Source: Pseudomonas baetica (GTDB lineage Bacteria; Pseudomonadota; Gammaproteobacteria; Pseudomonadales; Pseudomonadaceae). From it: DNA of 64,000 nucleotides. The notes under the pieces were generated by a model. It had not been told where the DNA came from, ran no database searches, and saw nothing but the letters and a program-made list of their open reading frames with translations. This document shows, one piece after another, positions 18,411 to 29,841 of the stretch. The translations under genes were made by a program, and so were the position numbers. The stretch lies in assembly GCF_002813455.1 (NCBI RefSeq), contig NZ_PHHE01000001.1:620001-684000 (forward strand). Reading direction: 5' to 3'. Numbering within the stretch: the stretch's first letter is position 1; every line of letters starts with the position of its first letter.

Positions 18411-19631
18411 ATGGCTATCGAAATCAAAGCCCCGTCATTCCCGGAATCGGTTGCCGATGGCACCGTTGCCACCTGGCACAAGAAACCAGGTGAGGCCGTC
18501 AAGCGTGACGACCTGATCGTCGACATCGAAACCGACAAAGTCGTGCTCGAAGTATTGGCCGAAGCTGACGGCGTGCTGGGCGCTATCGTTGCCAACGAAG
18601 GCGATACCGTTCTTTCCAACCAGGTGCTGGGCTCGATCGAAGAGGGCAGCGCTGCTGCCGCTGCTCCAGCCGCCGCTGCTGCTCCGGCTGCTGCTGCCGC
18701 TGCACCTGCTGCTGAAGGCGAAGACGATCCTGTTGCTGCCCCGGCTGCGCGCAAGCTGGCTGAAGAAAACGGCATCAACATCGCTTCCGTTGCCGGCACT
18801 GGTAAAGGCGGTCGTGTAACCAAGGAAGACGTCGTGGCTGCTGTTGCTGCCAAGAAAGCCGCTCCGACTGCCGCGCCTGCCAAGGCTGCTGCTCCTTCGG
18901 CTGCCGCTCCTGTGTTCGCCGCTGGCGACCGCATCGAGAAGCGCGTGCCGATGACCCGCGTTCGCGCCACCGTGGCCAAGCGTCTGGTTGAAGCTCAGTC
19001 GAACATGGCGATGCTGACCACTTTCAACGAAGTCGACATGACCGAAGTCATGGCCCTGCGTTCGAAGTACAAGGATCTGTTCGAGAAGTCTCACAACGGT
19101 GTACGTCTGGGCTTCATGTCGTTCTTCGTGAAAGCGGCCACCGAAGCGCTGAAACGCTTCCCGGCTGTCAACGCGTCGATCGACGGTGGCGACATCGTTT
19201 ACCACGGCTACGCGGACATCGGTGTTGCCGTTTCTAGCGATCGTGGTCTGGTTGTACCGGTTCTGCGTAACGCCGAGCTGATGAGCCTGGCTGAAATCGA
19301 AGGCGGTATCGCAACATTCGGCAAAAAAGCCCGTGACGGCAAACTGTCGATGGACGAGATGACCGGTGGTACCTTCACCATCACCAACGGTGGTACCTTC
19401 GGTTCGATGATGTCGACCCCGATCGTCAACCCGCCGCAGGCAGCGATTCTGGGCATGCACAACATCATCCAGCGTCCTATGGCCATCAACGGTCAGGTCG
19501 TTATCCGTCCGATGATGTACCTGGCACTGTCCTACGATCACCGTCTGATCGATGGCAAAGAAGCTGTAACCTTCCTGGTGACCATCAAGAACCTGCTGGA
19601 AGATCCGGCTCGTCTGTTGCTGGATATCTGA
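18411..19631 (+). CDS. sucB: Dihydrolipoyllysine-residue succinyltransferase (E2 of 2-oxoglutarate dehydrogenase)
   Basis: The 406-residue E2 core enzyme transfers succinyl groups from lipoate to CoA. Domains in order: one lipoyl domain with [11 protein letters not shown] (lipoyl Lys43), an Ala/Pro-rich linker (about 78-104), a peripheral subunit-binding domain ([32 protein letters not shown]), a second Ala-rich linker, and the catalytic domain ending in [13 protein letters not shown] with His377 and Asp381. The linkers have strong GCT/GCC codon repetition. The gene begins 44 nt after sucA. Confidence 0.98.
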   Translation: MAIEIKAPSFPESVADGTVATWHKKPGEAVKRDDLIVDIETDKVVLEVLAEADGVLGAIVANEGDTVLSNQVLGSIEEGSAAAAAPAAAAAPAAAAAAPAAEGEDDPVAAPAARKLAEENGINIASVAGTGKGGRVTKEDVVAAVAAKKAAPTAAPAKAAAPSAAAPVFAAGDRIEKRVPMTRVRATVAKRLVEAQSNMAMLTTFNEVDMTEVMALRSKYKDLFEKSHNGVRLGFMSFFVKAATEALKRFPAVNASIDGGDIVYHGYADIGVAVSSDRGLVVPVLRNAELMSLAEIEGGIATFGKKARDGKLSMDEMTGGTFTITNGGTFGSMMSTPIVNPPQAAILGMHNIIQRPMAINGQVVIRPMMYLALSYDHRLIDGKEAVTFLVTIKNLLEDPARLLLDI

Positions 19632-19728
19632 TAGAAGCAGTCGCGGGCTTCAAGTTTCAAGCTGCAGCAAAGGGCAGCTTGGCTTGGAGCGCGCGGCTTG
19701 AAGCTTTTCGCTAAAGAGGATTTTTTGA
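19632..19728 (+). other. Nested hairpin in the sucB-lpdG spacer
   Basis: GCTTCAAG (19647-19654) pairs with CTTGAAGC (19697-19704), and inside it AAGCTGC (19659-19665) pairs with GCAGCTT (19674-19680). This CTTCAAG/GCTGCAAG vocabulary resembles a short dispersed pseudomonad repeat. A T-run follows loosely (GCTTTTCG), so partial termination or RNA processing is possible. Confidence 0.55.
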
Positions 19729-21165
<1,437 letters not shown>

Positions 21166-21364
21166 CAGACAATAAGAAACCACGGCGGTAACGGCCCGTC
21201 GTGAGCCTTGCGAGCAAGTCTCACCGCGGAATGTCCGCTGGACGCAGTCTTGCGTAGCTGCACCGGATACCCGGAAGGCTACGCAAGCAGCAGTCACAGG
21301 TGGCGCGGCACTCATAAAGAGCGCAGCGCCGAATGCGCAGTACCTAACGAAGACGGTAAAAAGC
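21166..21364 (+). other. Spacer between lpdG and sucC with a 10-bp perfect hairpin
   Basis: CTTGCGTAGC (21249-21258) pairs perfectly with GCTACGCAAG (21278-21287) around a 19-nt loop that itself contains CCGGATACCCGG. The surrounding 200 nt hold no ORF. No T-run follows, so this looks like a stabilising or processing structure rather than a terminator. Confidence 0.55.
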
Positions 21365-22531
21365 ATGAATCTTCACGAGTATCAGGGTAAGCAGCTGTTC
21401 GCTGAATACGGCCTGCCAGTTTCCACTGGTTACGCAGTAGACACCCCAGAAGCAGCAGCAGAAGCTTGCGACAAAATCGGCGGCAGCGAGTGGGTTGTCA
21501 AAGCCCAGGTCCACGCCGGTGGTCGCGGTAAAGCGGGCGGCGTCAAGCTGGTTCGCAGCAAAGAAGACGCCAAAGCCTTCGCACAGCAGTGGCTGGGCAA
21601 GCGTCTGGTGACTTACCAGACTGACGCCAATGGCCAGCCAGTCACCAAGATCCTGGTTGAATCGTGCACTGATATCGCTAAAGAGCTGTACCTGGGCGCT
21701 GTCGTTGACCGTTCGAGCCGTCGCATCGTGTTCATGGCTTCCACCGAAGGTGGCGTGGACATCGAGAAAATCGCTCACGACACTCCAGAAAAAATTCTGA
21801 AAGCCACTATCGATCCACTGGTTGGCGCTCAGCCATTCCAGGGTCGCGAGCTGGCATTCCAGCTGGGTCTGGAAGGCAAGCAGGTTGCTCAGTTCGCCAA
21901 GATCTTCGTCGGTCTGGCCAAGCTGTTCAAGGATCACGACCTGGCGCTGCTGGAAGTGAATCCGCTGGTGATCAAGGCTGACGGCGATCTGCACTGCCTG
22001 GACGCCAAGATCAACATCGACGCCAACGCCATGTACCGTCAGCCTAAGCTGAAGACTTTCCACGATCCGTCGCAAGACGATCCGCGCGAAGCGCACGCTG
22101 CCAAGTTCGAACTGAACTACGTAGCGCTGGAAGGCAACATCGGTTGCATGGTCAACGGTGCTGGCCTGGCCATGGGTACCATGGACATCGTCAACCTGCA
22201 TGGCGGCAAGCCAGCCAACTTCCTCGACGTAGGCGGTGGTGCAACCAAAGAACGCGTTACCGAAGCGTTCAAGATCATCCTGTCCGACACTAACGTCGCT
22301 GCAGTACTGGTCAACATCTTCGGCGGCATCGTTCGCTGCGACATGATTGCCGAAGGCATCATCGGCGCTGTGAAAGAAGTCGGCGTGAAAATCCCGGTTG
22401 TTGTTCGCCTTGAAGGCAACAACGCTGAGCTGGGCGCTAAAGTACTGGCAGAAAGCGGTTTGAACATCATCGCTGCTACCAGCCTGACCGACGCTGCTCA
22501 ACAAGTTGTCAAAGCTGCGGAGGGCAAATAA
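21365..22531 (+). CDS. sucC: Succinate-CoA ligase, beta subunit (ADP-forming)
   Basis: The 388-residue ATP-grasp subunit of succinyl-CoA synthetase. It starts [20 protein letters not shown], with [18 protein letters not shown] (nucleotide site) and the C-terminal succinate-site segments [17 protein letters not shown] and [16 protein letters not shown]. Length is identical to the usual 388. Its stop overlaps the sucD start by one base (TAATG), so the two subunits are translationally coupled. Confidence 0.98.
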   Translation: MNLHEYQGKQLFAEYGLPVSTGYAVDTPEAAAEACDKIGGSEWVVKAQVHAGGRGKAGGVKLVRSKEDAKAFAQQWLGKRLVTYQTDANGQPVTKILVESCTDIAKELYLGAVVDRSSRRIVFMASTEGGVDIEKIAHDTPEKILKATIDPLVGAQPFQGRELAFQLGLEGKQVAQFAKIFVGLAKLFKDHDLALLEVNPLVIKADGDLHCLDAKINIDANAMYRQPKLKTFHDPSQDDPREAHAAKFELNYVALEGNIGCMVNGAGLAMGTMDIVNLHGGKPANFLDVGGGATKERVTEAFKIILSDTNVAAVLVNIFGGIVRCDMIAEGIIGAVKEVGVKIPVVVRLEGNNAELGAKVLAESGLNIIAATSLTDAAQQVVKAAEGK

Positions 22532-23412
22532 TGAGCGTCCTGATCAATAAAGACACCAAAGTTATCTGCCAGGGTATTACCGGTTCGCAAGGTAGTTTCC
22601 ACACCCAGCAAGCCATCGAATACGGCACCCAGATGGTTGGCGGCGTAACGCCAGGCAAAGGCGGCACCGAGCACCTGGGTCTGCCAGTGTTCAACACCGT
22701 TAAAGACGCAGTAGCTGCCACTGGCGCTACCGCCAGCGTGATCTACGTTCCGGCTCCTTTCTGCAAAGACTCGATCCTGGAAGCGGCTTTCGGCGGCATC
22801 AAGCTGATCGTGTGCATCACCGAAGGCATTCCTACCCTGGACATGCTGGACGCCAAAGTTAAGTGCGACGAGCTGGGCGTTGTCCTGATCGGCCCTAACT
22901 GCCCAGGCGTGATCACCCCAGGCGAATGCAAGATCGGCATCATGCCAGGTCACATTCACTTGCCAGGCAAAGTCGGTATCGTTTCCCGTTCCGGCACCCT
23001 GACCTACGAAGCTGTGAAGCAGACTACTGACGCCGGTTTCGGTCAGTCGACTTGCGTCGGCATCGGTGGTGACCCGATCCCGGGTTCGAACTTCATCGAC
23101 ATCCTGAAGTTGTTCCAGGAAGACCCGAAGACCGAAGCGATCGTAATGATCGGCGAGATCGGCGGTTCGGCTGAAGAAGAAGCGGCTGCCTACATCAAGG
23201 CACACGTGACCAAGCCGGTTGTTTCCTACATCGCTGGTGTGACTGCTCCTCCGGGCAAGCGCATGGGCCATGCTGGCGCAATCATCTCTGGCGGCAAAGG
23301 CACTGCAGACGAGAAGTTCGCTGCTCTGCAAGACGCAGGCGTTAAAACCGTGCGTTCGCTGGCAGACATCGGCAAGGCCCTCGCCGAGCTGACCGGTTGG
23401 GCTGTCAAGTAA
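22531..23412 (+). CDS. sucD: Succinate-CoA ligase, alpha subunit
   Basis: The 293-residue CoA-binding subunit. [25 protein letters not shown] is the CoA-binding N-terminus, [14 protein letters not shown] and [17 protein letters not shown] are signature segments, and [17 protein letters not shown] carries the phosphorylated active-site His. It is the last gene of the sdh-suc cluster, and a terminator follows at 23443. Confidence 0.98.
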   Translation: MSVLINKDTKVICQGITGSQGSFHTQQAIEYGTQMVGGVTPGKGGTEHLGLPVFNTVKDAVAATGATASVIYVPAPFCKDSILEAAFGGIKLIVCITEGIPTLDMLDAKVKCDELGVVLIGPNCPGVITPGECKIGIMPGHIHLPGKVGIVSRSGTLTYEAVKQTTDAGFGQSTCVGIGGDPIPGSNFIDILKLFQEDPKTEAIVMIGEIGGSAEEEAAAYIKAHVTKPVVSYIAGVTAPPGKRMGHAGAIISGGKGTADEKFAALQDAGVKTVRSLADIGKALAELTGWAVK

Positions 23413-23442
23413 GCCTCACGCTTAACTGACGCTTCACCAAAC

Positions 23443-23470
23443 AAAGGCCACCTTCGGGTGGCCTTTGTCG
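23443..23470 (+). terminator. Terminator of the sdh-suc operon
   Basis: AAAGGCCACC, loop TTCG, GGTGGCCTTT, then GTCGTTT. The very stable tetraloop hairpin begins about 30 nt after the sucD stop. Confidence 0.9.
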
Positions 23471-23741
23471 TTTCCGGGATTTGACTCGTGCTGGCTATTT
23501 ATAGGCATCCGCCCAATTACATGCAAAAACGCGACACGGAAACGTCGCGTATCGGATAGTTCGCCCTCTAACAGTGCGTTTGTAAGCCAAATTCGTTAGG
23601 CTAACAGCCATTTTTGCGTCTGCCGCCCACAAGGCATGCAACGCGCTATACGGGTCAGTCCCATACGGATCGACAGCATTTCCCTAATCCCACAGGGCAA
23701 TCCCCCTCTAAATTCCGATTCAGTAGTGTGGTATTACCTTA
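23471..23741. other. Intergenic region upstream of brnQ
   Basis: No gene is supported. It holds an imperfect inverted repeat, GCGACACGGAAACGTCGC near 23530-23547, and must carry the brnQ promoter and any amino-acid-responsive site. I cannot assign -35/-10 boxes with confidence. Confidence 0.4.
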
Positions 23742-25055
23742 ATGAAAGTTTTGAAAGGTCAGGACATCCTGGCACTTGGTTTCATGACATTTGCCCTGTT
23801 CGTCGGGGCTGGCAACATCATCTTCCCGCCGATCGTTGGTTTGCAGGCTGGCCCTCACGTCTGGATGGCGGCGCTGGGCTTTCTGATCACAGCGGTCGGT
23901 TTGCCGGTGATCACCGTTGTTGCACTGGCGAAAGTCGGCGGGGCAATGGATGCACTGAGCAGCCCGATCGGCAAGATCGCTGGCGGCATTCTGGCTGCGG
24001 CGTGCTACCTGGCGGTGGGCCCGTTGTTCGCCACCCCGCGTACCGCAACCGTATCGTTCGAAGTCGGTCTGGCGCCGCTGACCGGTGAAAGCCCGCTGGC
24101 ACTGTTCCTCTATAGCTCGGTGTACTTCCTGCTGGTGTTCTTCATCTCGCTCTATCCGGGCCGTTTGCTGGACACCGTGGGCCGTTTCCTCGCGCCGCTG
24201 AAGATCATTGCGCTGGCAGTACTCGGCATCGCCGCATTCGCCTTGCCGGCCGGTGATATCGGTAGCGGTACTCCGGAATACGTGGCTGCACCGTTCTCTC
24301 AAGGTTTCATCAATGGCTATCTGACCATGGATACCCTGGGCGCACTGGTGTTCGGTATCGTCATCGTTAACGCGATCCGCTCCCGTGGCGTCGAGTCACC
24401 TGCGCTGATCACCCGATACGCGATCATCGCCGGGCTGATCGCCGGTGTCGGTCTGGCGCTGGTGTATATCAGCCTGTTCCGCCTCGGTTCCGGCAGCCAC
24501 GAAGTCGCCGTCGGTGCTACCAACGGCGCGGCGGTGTTGCACGCTTACGTGCAACACACCTTCGGCTCGCTGGGCAGCGGTTTCCTTGCAGTGCTGATCT
24601 CGCTGGCGTGTCTGGTGACGGCGGTCGGTCTGACTTGCGCCTGTGCCGAATACTTCAGCCGAGTGTTGCCACTGTCCTACAAGACTCTGGTGATCATTCT
24701 GGCGGCGTTCTCGTTGTTGGTGTCCAATCTGGGGCTGACCAAGCTGATTGCCTTCTCGATCCCGGTGCTCACCGCGATCTACCCGCCGTGCATCGTCCTG
24801 GTGGCGCTGAGCTTTTGCAAAGACTTCTGGCATGAACACGGTCGCATCCTCGGCCCGGTGATGCTGGTCTCGTTCCTGTTTGGCACCATCGACGCCCTGA
24901 AAGGCGCTGGTCTGGCCGACTGGATGCCGTCGCAGCTTTCCCACCTGCCGCTGAGCGAGCAGGGCCTGGCGTGGCTGGTGCCATGTGTGATGACCCTGGT
25001 GGTTGCGGTGGTCTGTGATCGCCTGCTGGGCAAGCGCAGCGAAGCCATTGCCTGA
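23742..25055 (+). CDS. brnQ: Branched-chain amino acid transport system II carrier protein
   Basis: A 437-residue LIVCS-family symporter with about 12 membrane spans that imports leucine, isoleucine and valine with Na+ or H+. The N-terminal [28 protein letters not shown] is the family signature. [18 protein letters not shown] and the late ETL-type segment [18 protein letters not shown] also fit. Length matches. The gene is monocistronic: the sdh-suc terminator precedes it and its own terminator follows at 25101. Confidence 0.95.
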   Translation: MKVLKGQDILALGFMTFALFVGAGNIIFPPIVGLQAGPHVWMAALGFLITAVGLPVITVVALAKVGGAMDALSSPIGKIAGGILAAACYLAVGPLFATPRTATVSFEVGLAPLTGESPLALFLYSSVYFLLVFFISLYPGRLLDTVGRFLAPLKIIALAVLGIAAFALPAGDIGSGTPEYVAAPFSQGFINGYLTMDTLGALVFGIVIVNAIRSRGVESPALITRYAIIAGLIAGVGLALVYISLFRLGSGSHEVAVGATNGAAVLHAYVQHTFGSLGSGFLAVLISLACLVTAVGLTCACAEYFSRVLPLSYKTLVIILAAFSLLVSNLGLTKLIAFSIPVLTAIYPPCIVLVALSFCKDFWHEHGRILGPVMLVSFLFGTIDALKGAGLADWMPSQLSHLPLSEQGLAWLVPCVMTLVVAVVCDRLLGKRSEAIA

Positions 25056-25100
25056 GGTTTCCTGACCCGCCACAAGCGGGTCTTGAGCGCTTGAACAGAA

Positions 25101-25133
25101 ATGCCCCGTATCAATCGATACGGGGCATTTTTT
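25101..25133 (+). terminator. Terminator of brnQ
   Basis: ATGCCCCGTATC and GATACGGGGCAT form a 12-bp perfect stem followed by TTTTT. Confidence 0.92.
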
Positions 25134-25193
25134 ATGCGCGTCAGGCAGTGTCTTTTTCCCTAGGCTAACGTCGAAGGGTTGCCGAAGTCCTAA

Positions 25194-25221
25194 TGTGGGA
25201 GCGAGCAGGCTCGCTCCCACA
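25194..25221. repeat. Collapsed REP palindrome
   Basis: TGTGGGAGCGAG is followed after only four bases by CTCGCTCCCACA, so two REP arms are fused into one nearly perfect hairpin with no spacer. It lies about 30 bp upstream of the DUF599 gene. Confidence 0.85.
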
Positions 25222-25250
25222 GGTAGCATCCATACTCCACAGGGAACCGC

Positions 25251-25988
25251 ATGTCGTTCATCCAAGCCAACCTGATCCATCTGCTCGCCGCCCTCTGGTT
25301 CGTCATCTGCTGGGGCGGTTACACCCGTTACGCCAGTTGGAAGGCTCGCGACACCGCATGCCTGGCCAGTGTGTTGCACCTGTATCGCGAGGACTGGATG
25401 CGTCGCATGTTGCTGCGTGACAACCGCATCGCCGACGCCAGTGTGATTGGCAATCTGGAGCGTAATGCCTCGTTCTTCGCCTCCAGCACCCTGATTATTC
25501 TCGCCGGTATTCTCACGGTGCTTGGCGCCTCCGAGCGCGCGGTGTCTTTGCTGGCAGACATACCGATGGTGCAGCAGGCCTCGCAAGGCATGTCGGAGAT
25601 CAAGTTGCTGTGTCTGGCGCTGGTGTTTGTCTATGCGTTCTTCACGTTCAGCTGGTGCATGCGTCAGTATAATTTTGCGGCGATCCTGATCGGCTCGGCG
25701 CCCATGATCGGTGAGCGACAAGTCTCGGAGCAGGAGCGCAAGGCCTTTGCTTCGCGGGCGGCGCGGGTGATTTCCATGGCGGCTAACCAGTTCAACTTCG
25801 GCCTGCGCTCCTATTATTTCGGCATGAGCATGCTGGCGTGGTTCGTCAGCCCGTGGCTGTTCATGATCATGAGCGCCGGCGTGGTCGTGGTCTTGTACCG
25901 CCGCGAATTTCATTCCGACGTTCTCGATGTGATGGTCTATACCCCTACAGAGGCGCCCATCCCCGAGGCGAACAAAGAGGTCGTTTGA
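25251..25988 (+). CDS. DUF599 family membrane protein
   Basis: A 245-residue inner-membrane protein with about four membrane spans (near residues 8-24, 75-95, 115-135 and 185-215). It carries the DUF599 features RNASFFASSTLIILAGILTVLGA and AANQFNFGLRSYYFGMSMLAWF. AGGGAACCGC precedes the ATG. Function of the family is unknown. The stop overlaps the next start (TGATG), which couples it to the MAPEG gene. Confidence 0.85.
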   Translation: MSFIQANLIHLLAALWFVICWGGYTRYASWKARDTACLASVLHLYREDWMRRMLLRDNRIADASVIGNLERNASFFASSTLIILAGILTVLGASERAVSLLADIPMVQQASQGMSEIKLLCLALVFVYAFFTFSWCMRQYNFAAILIGSAPMIGERQVSEQERKAFASRAARVISMAANQFNFGLRSYYFGMSMLAWFVSPWLFMIMSAGVVVVLYRREFHSDVLDVMVYTPTEAPIPEANKEVV

Positions 25989-26389
25989 TGAGTATTCCGT
26001 TCTGGTGTGTGTTTATCAGTGCATTGTTGATTTACATCGCGCGTATGCCCGTGGGCAAGGCCATGAAGGAGCAGGGCGGTTACGACAACCACCTGCCACG
26101 CCAGCAGCAGGCGCAACTGACCGGGTACGGCGCGAGGGCATTGGCGGCGCACCAGAACAGTATCGAAGCGTTCATTCTGTTCGCGGTGGGCGTGCTGATG
26201 GCGCACACCACGCAAACACAAGGCTGGTTGATCGATACATTGGCGATCATTTTTGTGATCGCTCGCATTATCTACTTGTGGTTTTACCTGGCGGATCTGC
26301 CGAAGCTGCGCAGTCTGGTATGGCTGGTCGGCTTAGTGTGTTCGTTGTTGCTGATGATTAGTCCGACTTTTAGAACCCTGTTGCTCTAA
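25988..26389 (+). CDS. MAPEG family membrane protein
   Basis: A 133-residue protein with four membrane spans. It has the MAPEG pattern: N-terminal helix, then polar HLPRQQQAQLTGYGARALAAHQNSIEAF with the conserved A-x-x-A-x-x-N-x-x-E, and paired C-terminal helices with IARIIYLWFYL. MAPEG proteins include glutathione-dependent membrane enzymes, but bacterial small members such as this have no established substrate. The ATG at 25988 overlaps the DUF599 stop. An earlier in-frame start inside DUF599 would add a non-conserved extension. Confidence 0.85.
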   Translation: MSIPFWCVFISALLIYIARMPVGKAMKEQGGYDNHLPRQQQAQLTGYGARALAAHQNSIEAFILFAVGVLMAHTTQTQGWLIDTLAIIFVIARIIYLWFYLADLPKLRSLVWLVGLVCSLLLMISPTFRTLLL

Positions 26390-26420
26390 GTCGGCAGTAG
26401 CGATAAATCGCAGGCAAAAG

Positions 26421-26451
26421 AAAACCCGCACTTGGCGGGTTTTCTTTTTTT
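26421..26451. terminator. Bidirectional terminator between MAPEG and lipoprotein genes
   Basis: AAAACCCGC, loop ACTTG, GCGGGTTTT, then CTTTTTTT. It sits between two convergent genes and has A-runs and T-runs on both sides. Confidence 0.9.
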
Positions 26452-26466
26452 ACACCGAAAAGCTGA

Positions 26467-26703
26467 TTATTGCTTCTTGGCGGCTTCTTCTTGTGCAGCG
26501 GCGTTCGATTCAGCCTGAGCTTTGGCAGCTTCGGCGTTTTCTTTCGCGGCGTCGTTCACTTTATCCTGAGCTTTGTTCATGTCTTGCTGAGCTTGTTCAG
26601 CATGTTGGTTGGCATCTTGAGCTTTGTCCTCGGATTTTTTATCGCAGGCAGCGAGACCGAGGGAAGCGGTCAACATCAAGGCAATAGCTAAAGTCTTACG
26701 CAT
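26467..26703 (-). CDS. Small Ala-rich coiled-coil lipoprotein
   Basis: A 78-residue precursor. MRKTLAIALMLTASLGLAAC ends in a proper lipobox (GLAAC-type), so Cys20 should be lipidated. The mature part is highly charged and Ala/Gln/Lys-rich (DKKSEDKAQDANQHAEQAQQ and onwards) with heptad-like spacing, resembling Lpp- or OprI-like helical lipoproteins without being clearly either. TAAGGAGAAACACCCC precedes the ATG at 26703. It is monocistronic. Periplasmic or outer-membrane location is inferred from the signal. Confidence 0.8.
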   Translation of the reverse strand: MRKTLAIALMLTASLGLAACDKKSEDKAQDANQHAEQAQQDMNKAQDKVNDAAKENAEAAKAQAESNAAAQEEAAKKQ

Positions 26704-26861
26704 GGGGTGTTTCTCCTTATGGAAAATAACTACTGGCCTTAAGAACTCGACGCTGAGGGTTAAGTTCCTCATTTCTTTCAGATATATAAGTTTGTTTTTT
26801 AGTGGAACTTTTGCGCTATTTGCTACTACTGGCCAAAGGCTCTAACGAGAGTAATTATCAA

Positions 26862-27338
26862 ATGGCTGAAAACCCCGTTTTTGAGCGTGCGACACGATTT
26901 CTTTCGGCATTGCGGCACTGTCAGGTACTCGGTTTGCGAGTGCACAGCGCCTCCAGTGAAGGGCTGACGGTGATCCTGCCGTACAGCGAAAAAATAGTCG
27001 GCAATCCGCAGACCGGAGTGATTCACGGCGGGGCGATCACGTCGTTGATGGACACCGCGTGCGGGATGTCGACTCTGTGTGTGTTACCGGAATTCGAAGT
27101 CTGCCCGACCCTCGATCTGCGCATCGACTACATGCACGCCGCTGAACCGAACAAAGATGTCTACGGCTTTGCCCAGTGCTACCGGGTAACAATCGATGTG
27201 ATCTTCGCCCGTGGTTTTGCTTATCAAGACGATCCCGAACAGCCGATCGCCCATGTCGTCGGCACCTTCATGCGCATGGGTAAAAACATCAAAGGCACAA
27301 AAGGCTTCGGCGGCGTAATCAAGGGGGAGGGGCAATGA
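26862..27338 (+). CDS. PaaI-type hotdog thioesterase (first of a tandem pair)
   Basis: A 158-residue hotdog-fold protein. The signature GVIHGGAITSLMDTACGMS near residues 65-84 contains the HGG motif and the catalytic Asp/Thr helix of PaaI-like acyl-CoA thioesterases, and PTLDLRIDYMHAA is the following beta strand. The start at 26862 gives the compact family length; an earlier start would add a hydrophobic, non-conserved extension. The stop overlaps the next gene by 4 nt. The acyl substrate is unknown. Confidence 0.85.
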   Translation: MAENPVFERATRFLSALRHCQVLGLRVHSASSEGLTVILPYSEKIVGNPQTGVIHGGAITSLMDTACGMSTLCVLPEFEVCPTLDLRIDYMHAAEPNKDVYGFAQCYRVTIDVIFARGFAYQDDPEQPIAHVVGTFMRMGKNIKGTKGFGGVIKGEGQ

Positions 27339-27787
27339 GCGACGACTTCAAGTACCAGTTGCAACAGGCCCACGCGCAGGGCGATTACGCACCTCTGTTG
27401 AAGTTGATCCCGTATGCCGGACTGATTGGCATCGAGTGCTCGCGGGTCGGCGATGAGTTGCTGTTCAAACTCCCGGCGAACAAGGACAACATTGGTAATC
27501 CTTTATTGCCGGCGATTCATGGCGGCGTGATCGCCGGGTTCATGGAGCTGGCTGCAGCCCTGCATTTGCTGGTGTTTACCGGCGCACCGGGAGTGCCAAA
27601 GATCATCGATTTTTCTCTCGATTACCTGCGCACCGGGCAGTTTCGCGACACTTGGGCCAAGTGTCAGGTCTGCCGTCAGGGCCGGCGGGTGGCGAACGTC
27701 GCGGTCACCGCGTGGCAAAGCACTGAAAGCGAGCCGATTGCCACCGCGCGTGCGCACTTCAAAATCGATGAGCCCTTGAAATCCTGA
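27335..27787 (+). CDS. PaaI-type hotdog thioesterase (second of a tandem pair)
   Basis: A 150-residue hotdog protein. AIHGGVIAGFMELAAALHLL is the motif region, where the Asp of the first paralogue is replaced by Glu (FMELA), and IIDFSLDYLRTG is the strand after it. It starts inside the preceding stop (ATGA) directly behind a GGGGGAGGGG sequence, so the two are co-translated. Sequence identity to its neighbour looks low outside the motif, which suggests an old duplication and possibly a heteromeric enzyme. Confidence 0.83.
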   Translation: MSDDFKYQLQQAHAQGDYAPLLKLIPYAGLIGIECSRVGDELLFKLPANKDNIGNPLLPAIHGGVIAGFMELAAALHLLVFTGAPGVPKIIDFSLDYLRTGQFRDTWAKCQVCRQGRRVANVAVTAWQSTESEPIATARAHFKIDEPLKS

Positions 27788-27868
27788 ACAGTGCCCCAAA
27801 CTCAGATGACAACCCGCCGCCGACCATTCGGGTCGCGGCTTATGCCATCTGATTGGAGTTTGATGACC

Positions 27869-29773
27869 ATGAGTGTGGAAACTCAAAAGGAAACCCTGGG
27901 CTTCCAGACCGAGGTAAAGCAGCTGCTGCACCTCATGATCCATTCGCTGTATTCCAACAAGGAAATCTTCCTTCGCGAATTGATCTCGAACGCCTCTGAC
28001 GCTGTCGACAAGCTGCGCTTCGAAGCCCTGGCCAAGCCTGAGTTGCTCGAAGGTGGCGCCGACCTGAAAATCCGCGTGAGCTTCGACAAGGACGCCAAGA
28101 CCGTCACCCTCGAAGACAACGGTATCGGCATGAACCGTGACGATGTGATCACCCATCTGGGTACCATCGCCAAATCGGGCACCGCCGATTTCATGAAAAA
28201 CCTCTCGGGCGATCAGAAGAAAGATTCGCACCTGATCGGCCAGTTCGGTGTGGGCTTCTACTCCGCCTTTATCGTCGCTGACCAGGTTGACGTGTACAGC
28301 CGTCGTGCCGGTACCCCGGCCAGCGAAGGCGTGCACTGGTCATCGAAAGGCGAGGGCGAATTCGAAGTCGCTACCATCGAAAAACCTGAGCGCGGCACTC
28401 GCATCGTCCTGCACCTGAAAGCGGCGGAAGACGAGTTTGCTGATGGCTGGCGTCTGCGCAACATCATCAAAAAGTATTCCGACCATATCGCGCTGCCGAT
28501 CGAGCTGCCGAAAGAAGTCACCGCAGCTGAAGGTGAAGAGCAGCCTGCGCAGGAATGGGAAACCGTCAACCGCGCCAGCGCTCTGTGGACCCGTCCGCGC
28601 ACTGAAGTGAAGGACGAGGAATACCAGGAGTTCTACAAGCACATCGCTCACGACTTTGAAAATCCGCTGGCCTGGAGTCACAACAAAGTCGAAGGCAAGC
28701 TTGAATACAGCTCGCTGCTGTACGTGCCGGCCCGCGCACCGTTCGACCTGTACCAGCGTGAAGCGCCGAAGGGCCTGAAGCTGTACGTGCAGCGCGTGTT
28801 CGTGATGGATCAGGCCGAGTCGTTCCTGCCGCTGTACCTGCGCTTCATCAAAGGCGTGGTCGACTCCAATGACCTGTCGCTGAACGTGTCGCGGGAAATC
28901 CTGCAGAAAGACCCGATCATCGACTCGATGAAGTCGGCGCTGACCAAGCGCGTACTCGATATGCTGGAAAAACTGGCGAAGAACGAGCCTGAGCAATACA
29001 AAGGCTTCTGGAAGAACTTCGGTCAGGTCATGAAAGAAGGCCCGGCTGAAGACTTCGCCAACAAAGAGAAAATTGCCGGTCTGCTGCGTTTCGCATCGAC
29101 CAATGGCGACGACGGCGAGCAGATCGTCGGTCTGGCTGACTACCTGGCGCGTGCCAAGGAAGGTCAGGACAAGATCTACTACCTCACCGGCGAAACCTAC
29201 GCGCAGGTCAAGAACAGCCCGCACCTGGAAGTCTTCCGCAAGAAAGGCATCGAGGTGCTGCTGCTGACCGACCGCATCGACGAGTGGCTGATGAGCTACC
29301 TCAGCGACTTCGACGGTAAGTCCTTCGTTGACGTGGCACGCGGTGACCTCGATCTGGGCAACCTGGACTCGGAAGAGGACAAGAAAGCCGCAGAAGAAGT
29401 CGCCAAGTCCAAAGAAGGTCTGGTCGAGCGTCTGAAAACCGCGCTGGGTGATTCCGTGGCTGAAGTCCGCGTCTCTCATCGTCTGACCGATTCGCCGGCC
29501 ATTCTGGCCATCGGCGAGCAGGATCTGGGTCTGCAAATGCGTCAGATCCTCGAAGCCAGCGGGCAGAAGGTGCCGGATTCGAAGCCTATCTTCGAGTTCA
29601 ACCCAAGCCACCCGCTGATCGAGAAGCTCGACGGCGAGCAGAGCGAAGAGCGTTTTGGCGACCTGTCGCACATCCTCTTCGATCAGGCAGCGCTGGCGGC
29701 TGGCGACAGCTTGAAGGATCCGGCCGCGTACGTGCGTCGACTGAACAAGCTGCTGGTTGAACTGTCGGTTTAA
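27869..29773 (+). CDS. htpG: Molecular chaperone HtpG (Hsp90)
   Basis: A 634-residue Hsp90 with the N-terminal GHKL ATPase domain ([28 protein letters not shown] and [15 protein letters not shown]), middle domain ([16 protein letters not shown] with the catalytic-loop Arg region) and C-terminal dimerisation domain. The ATG at 27869 gives [13 protein letters not shown], the conserved start. The ATG two codons earlier is possible. ATTGGAG stands about 8-14 nt upstream. It is followed by a terminator, so it is a single-gene unit. I see no sigma32 promoter with confidence. Confidence 0.97.
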   Translation: MSVETQKETLGFQTEVKQLLHLMIHSLYSNKEIFLRELISNASDAVDKLRFEALAKPELLEGGADLKIRVSFDKDAKTVTLEDNGIGMNRDDVITHLGTIAKSGTADFMKNLSGDQKKDSHLIGQFGVGFYSAFIVADQVDVYSRRAGTPASEGVHWSSKGEGEFEVATIEKPERGTRIVLHLKAAEDEFADGWRLRNIIKKYSDHIALPIELPKEVTAAEGEEQPAQEWETVNRASALWTRPRTEVKDEEYQEFYKHIAHDFENPLAWSHNKVEGKLEYSSLLYVPARAPFDLYQREAPKGLKLYVQRVFVMDQAESFLPLYLRFIKGVVDSNDLSLNVSREILQKDPIIDSMKSALTKRVLDMLEKLAKNEPEQYKGFWKNFGQVMKEGPAEDFANKEKIAGLLRFASTNGDDGEQIVGLADYLARAKEGQDKIYYLTGETYAQVKNSPHLEVFRKKGIEVLLLTDRIDEWLMSYLSDFDGKSFVDVARGDLDLGNLDSEEDKKAAEEVAKSKEGLVERLKTALGDSVAEVRVSHRLTDSPAILAIGEQDLGLQMRQILEASGQKVPDSKPIFEFNPSHPLIEKLDGEQSEERFGDLSHILFDQAALAAGDSLKDPAAYVRRLNKLLVELSV

Positions 29774-29785
29774 CCAAGTCGTATA

Positions 29786-29809
29786 AAAACCCGCTTCGGC
29801 GGGTTTTTT
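29786..29809 (+). terminator. Terminator of htpG
   Basis: AAAACCCGC, TTCG loop, GCGGGTTTT and further T residues, 12 nt after the htpG stop. Confidence 0.92.
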
Positions 29810-29841
29810 CATTCTGGTGTTTAACCAATCTGGAGTCAGAA

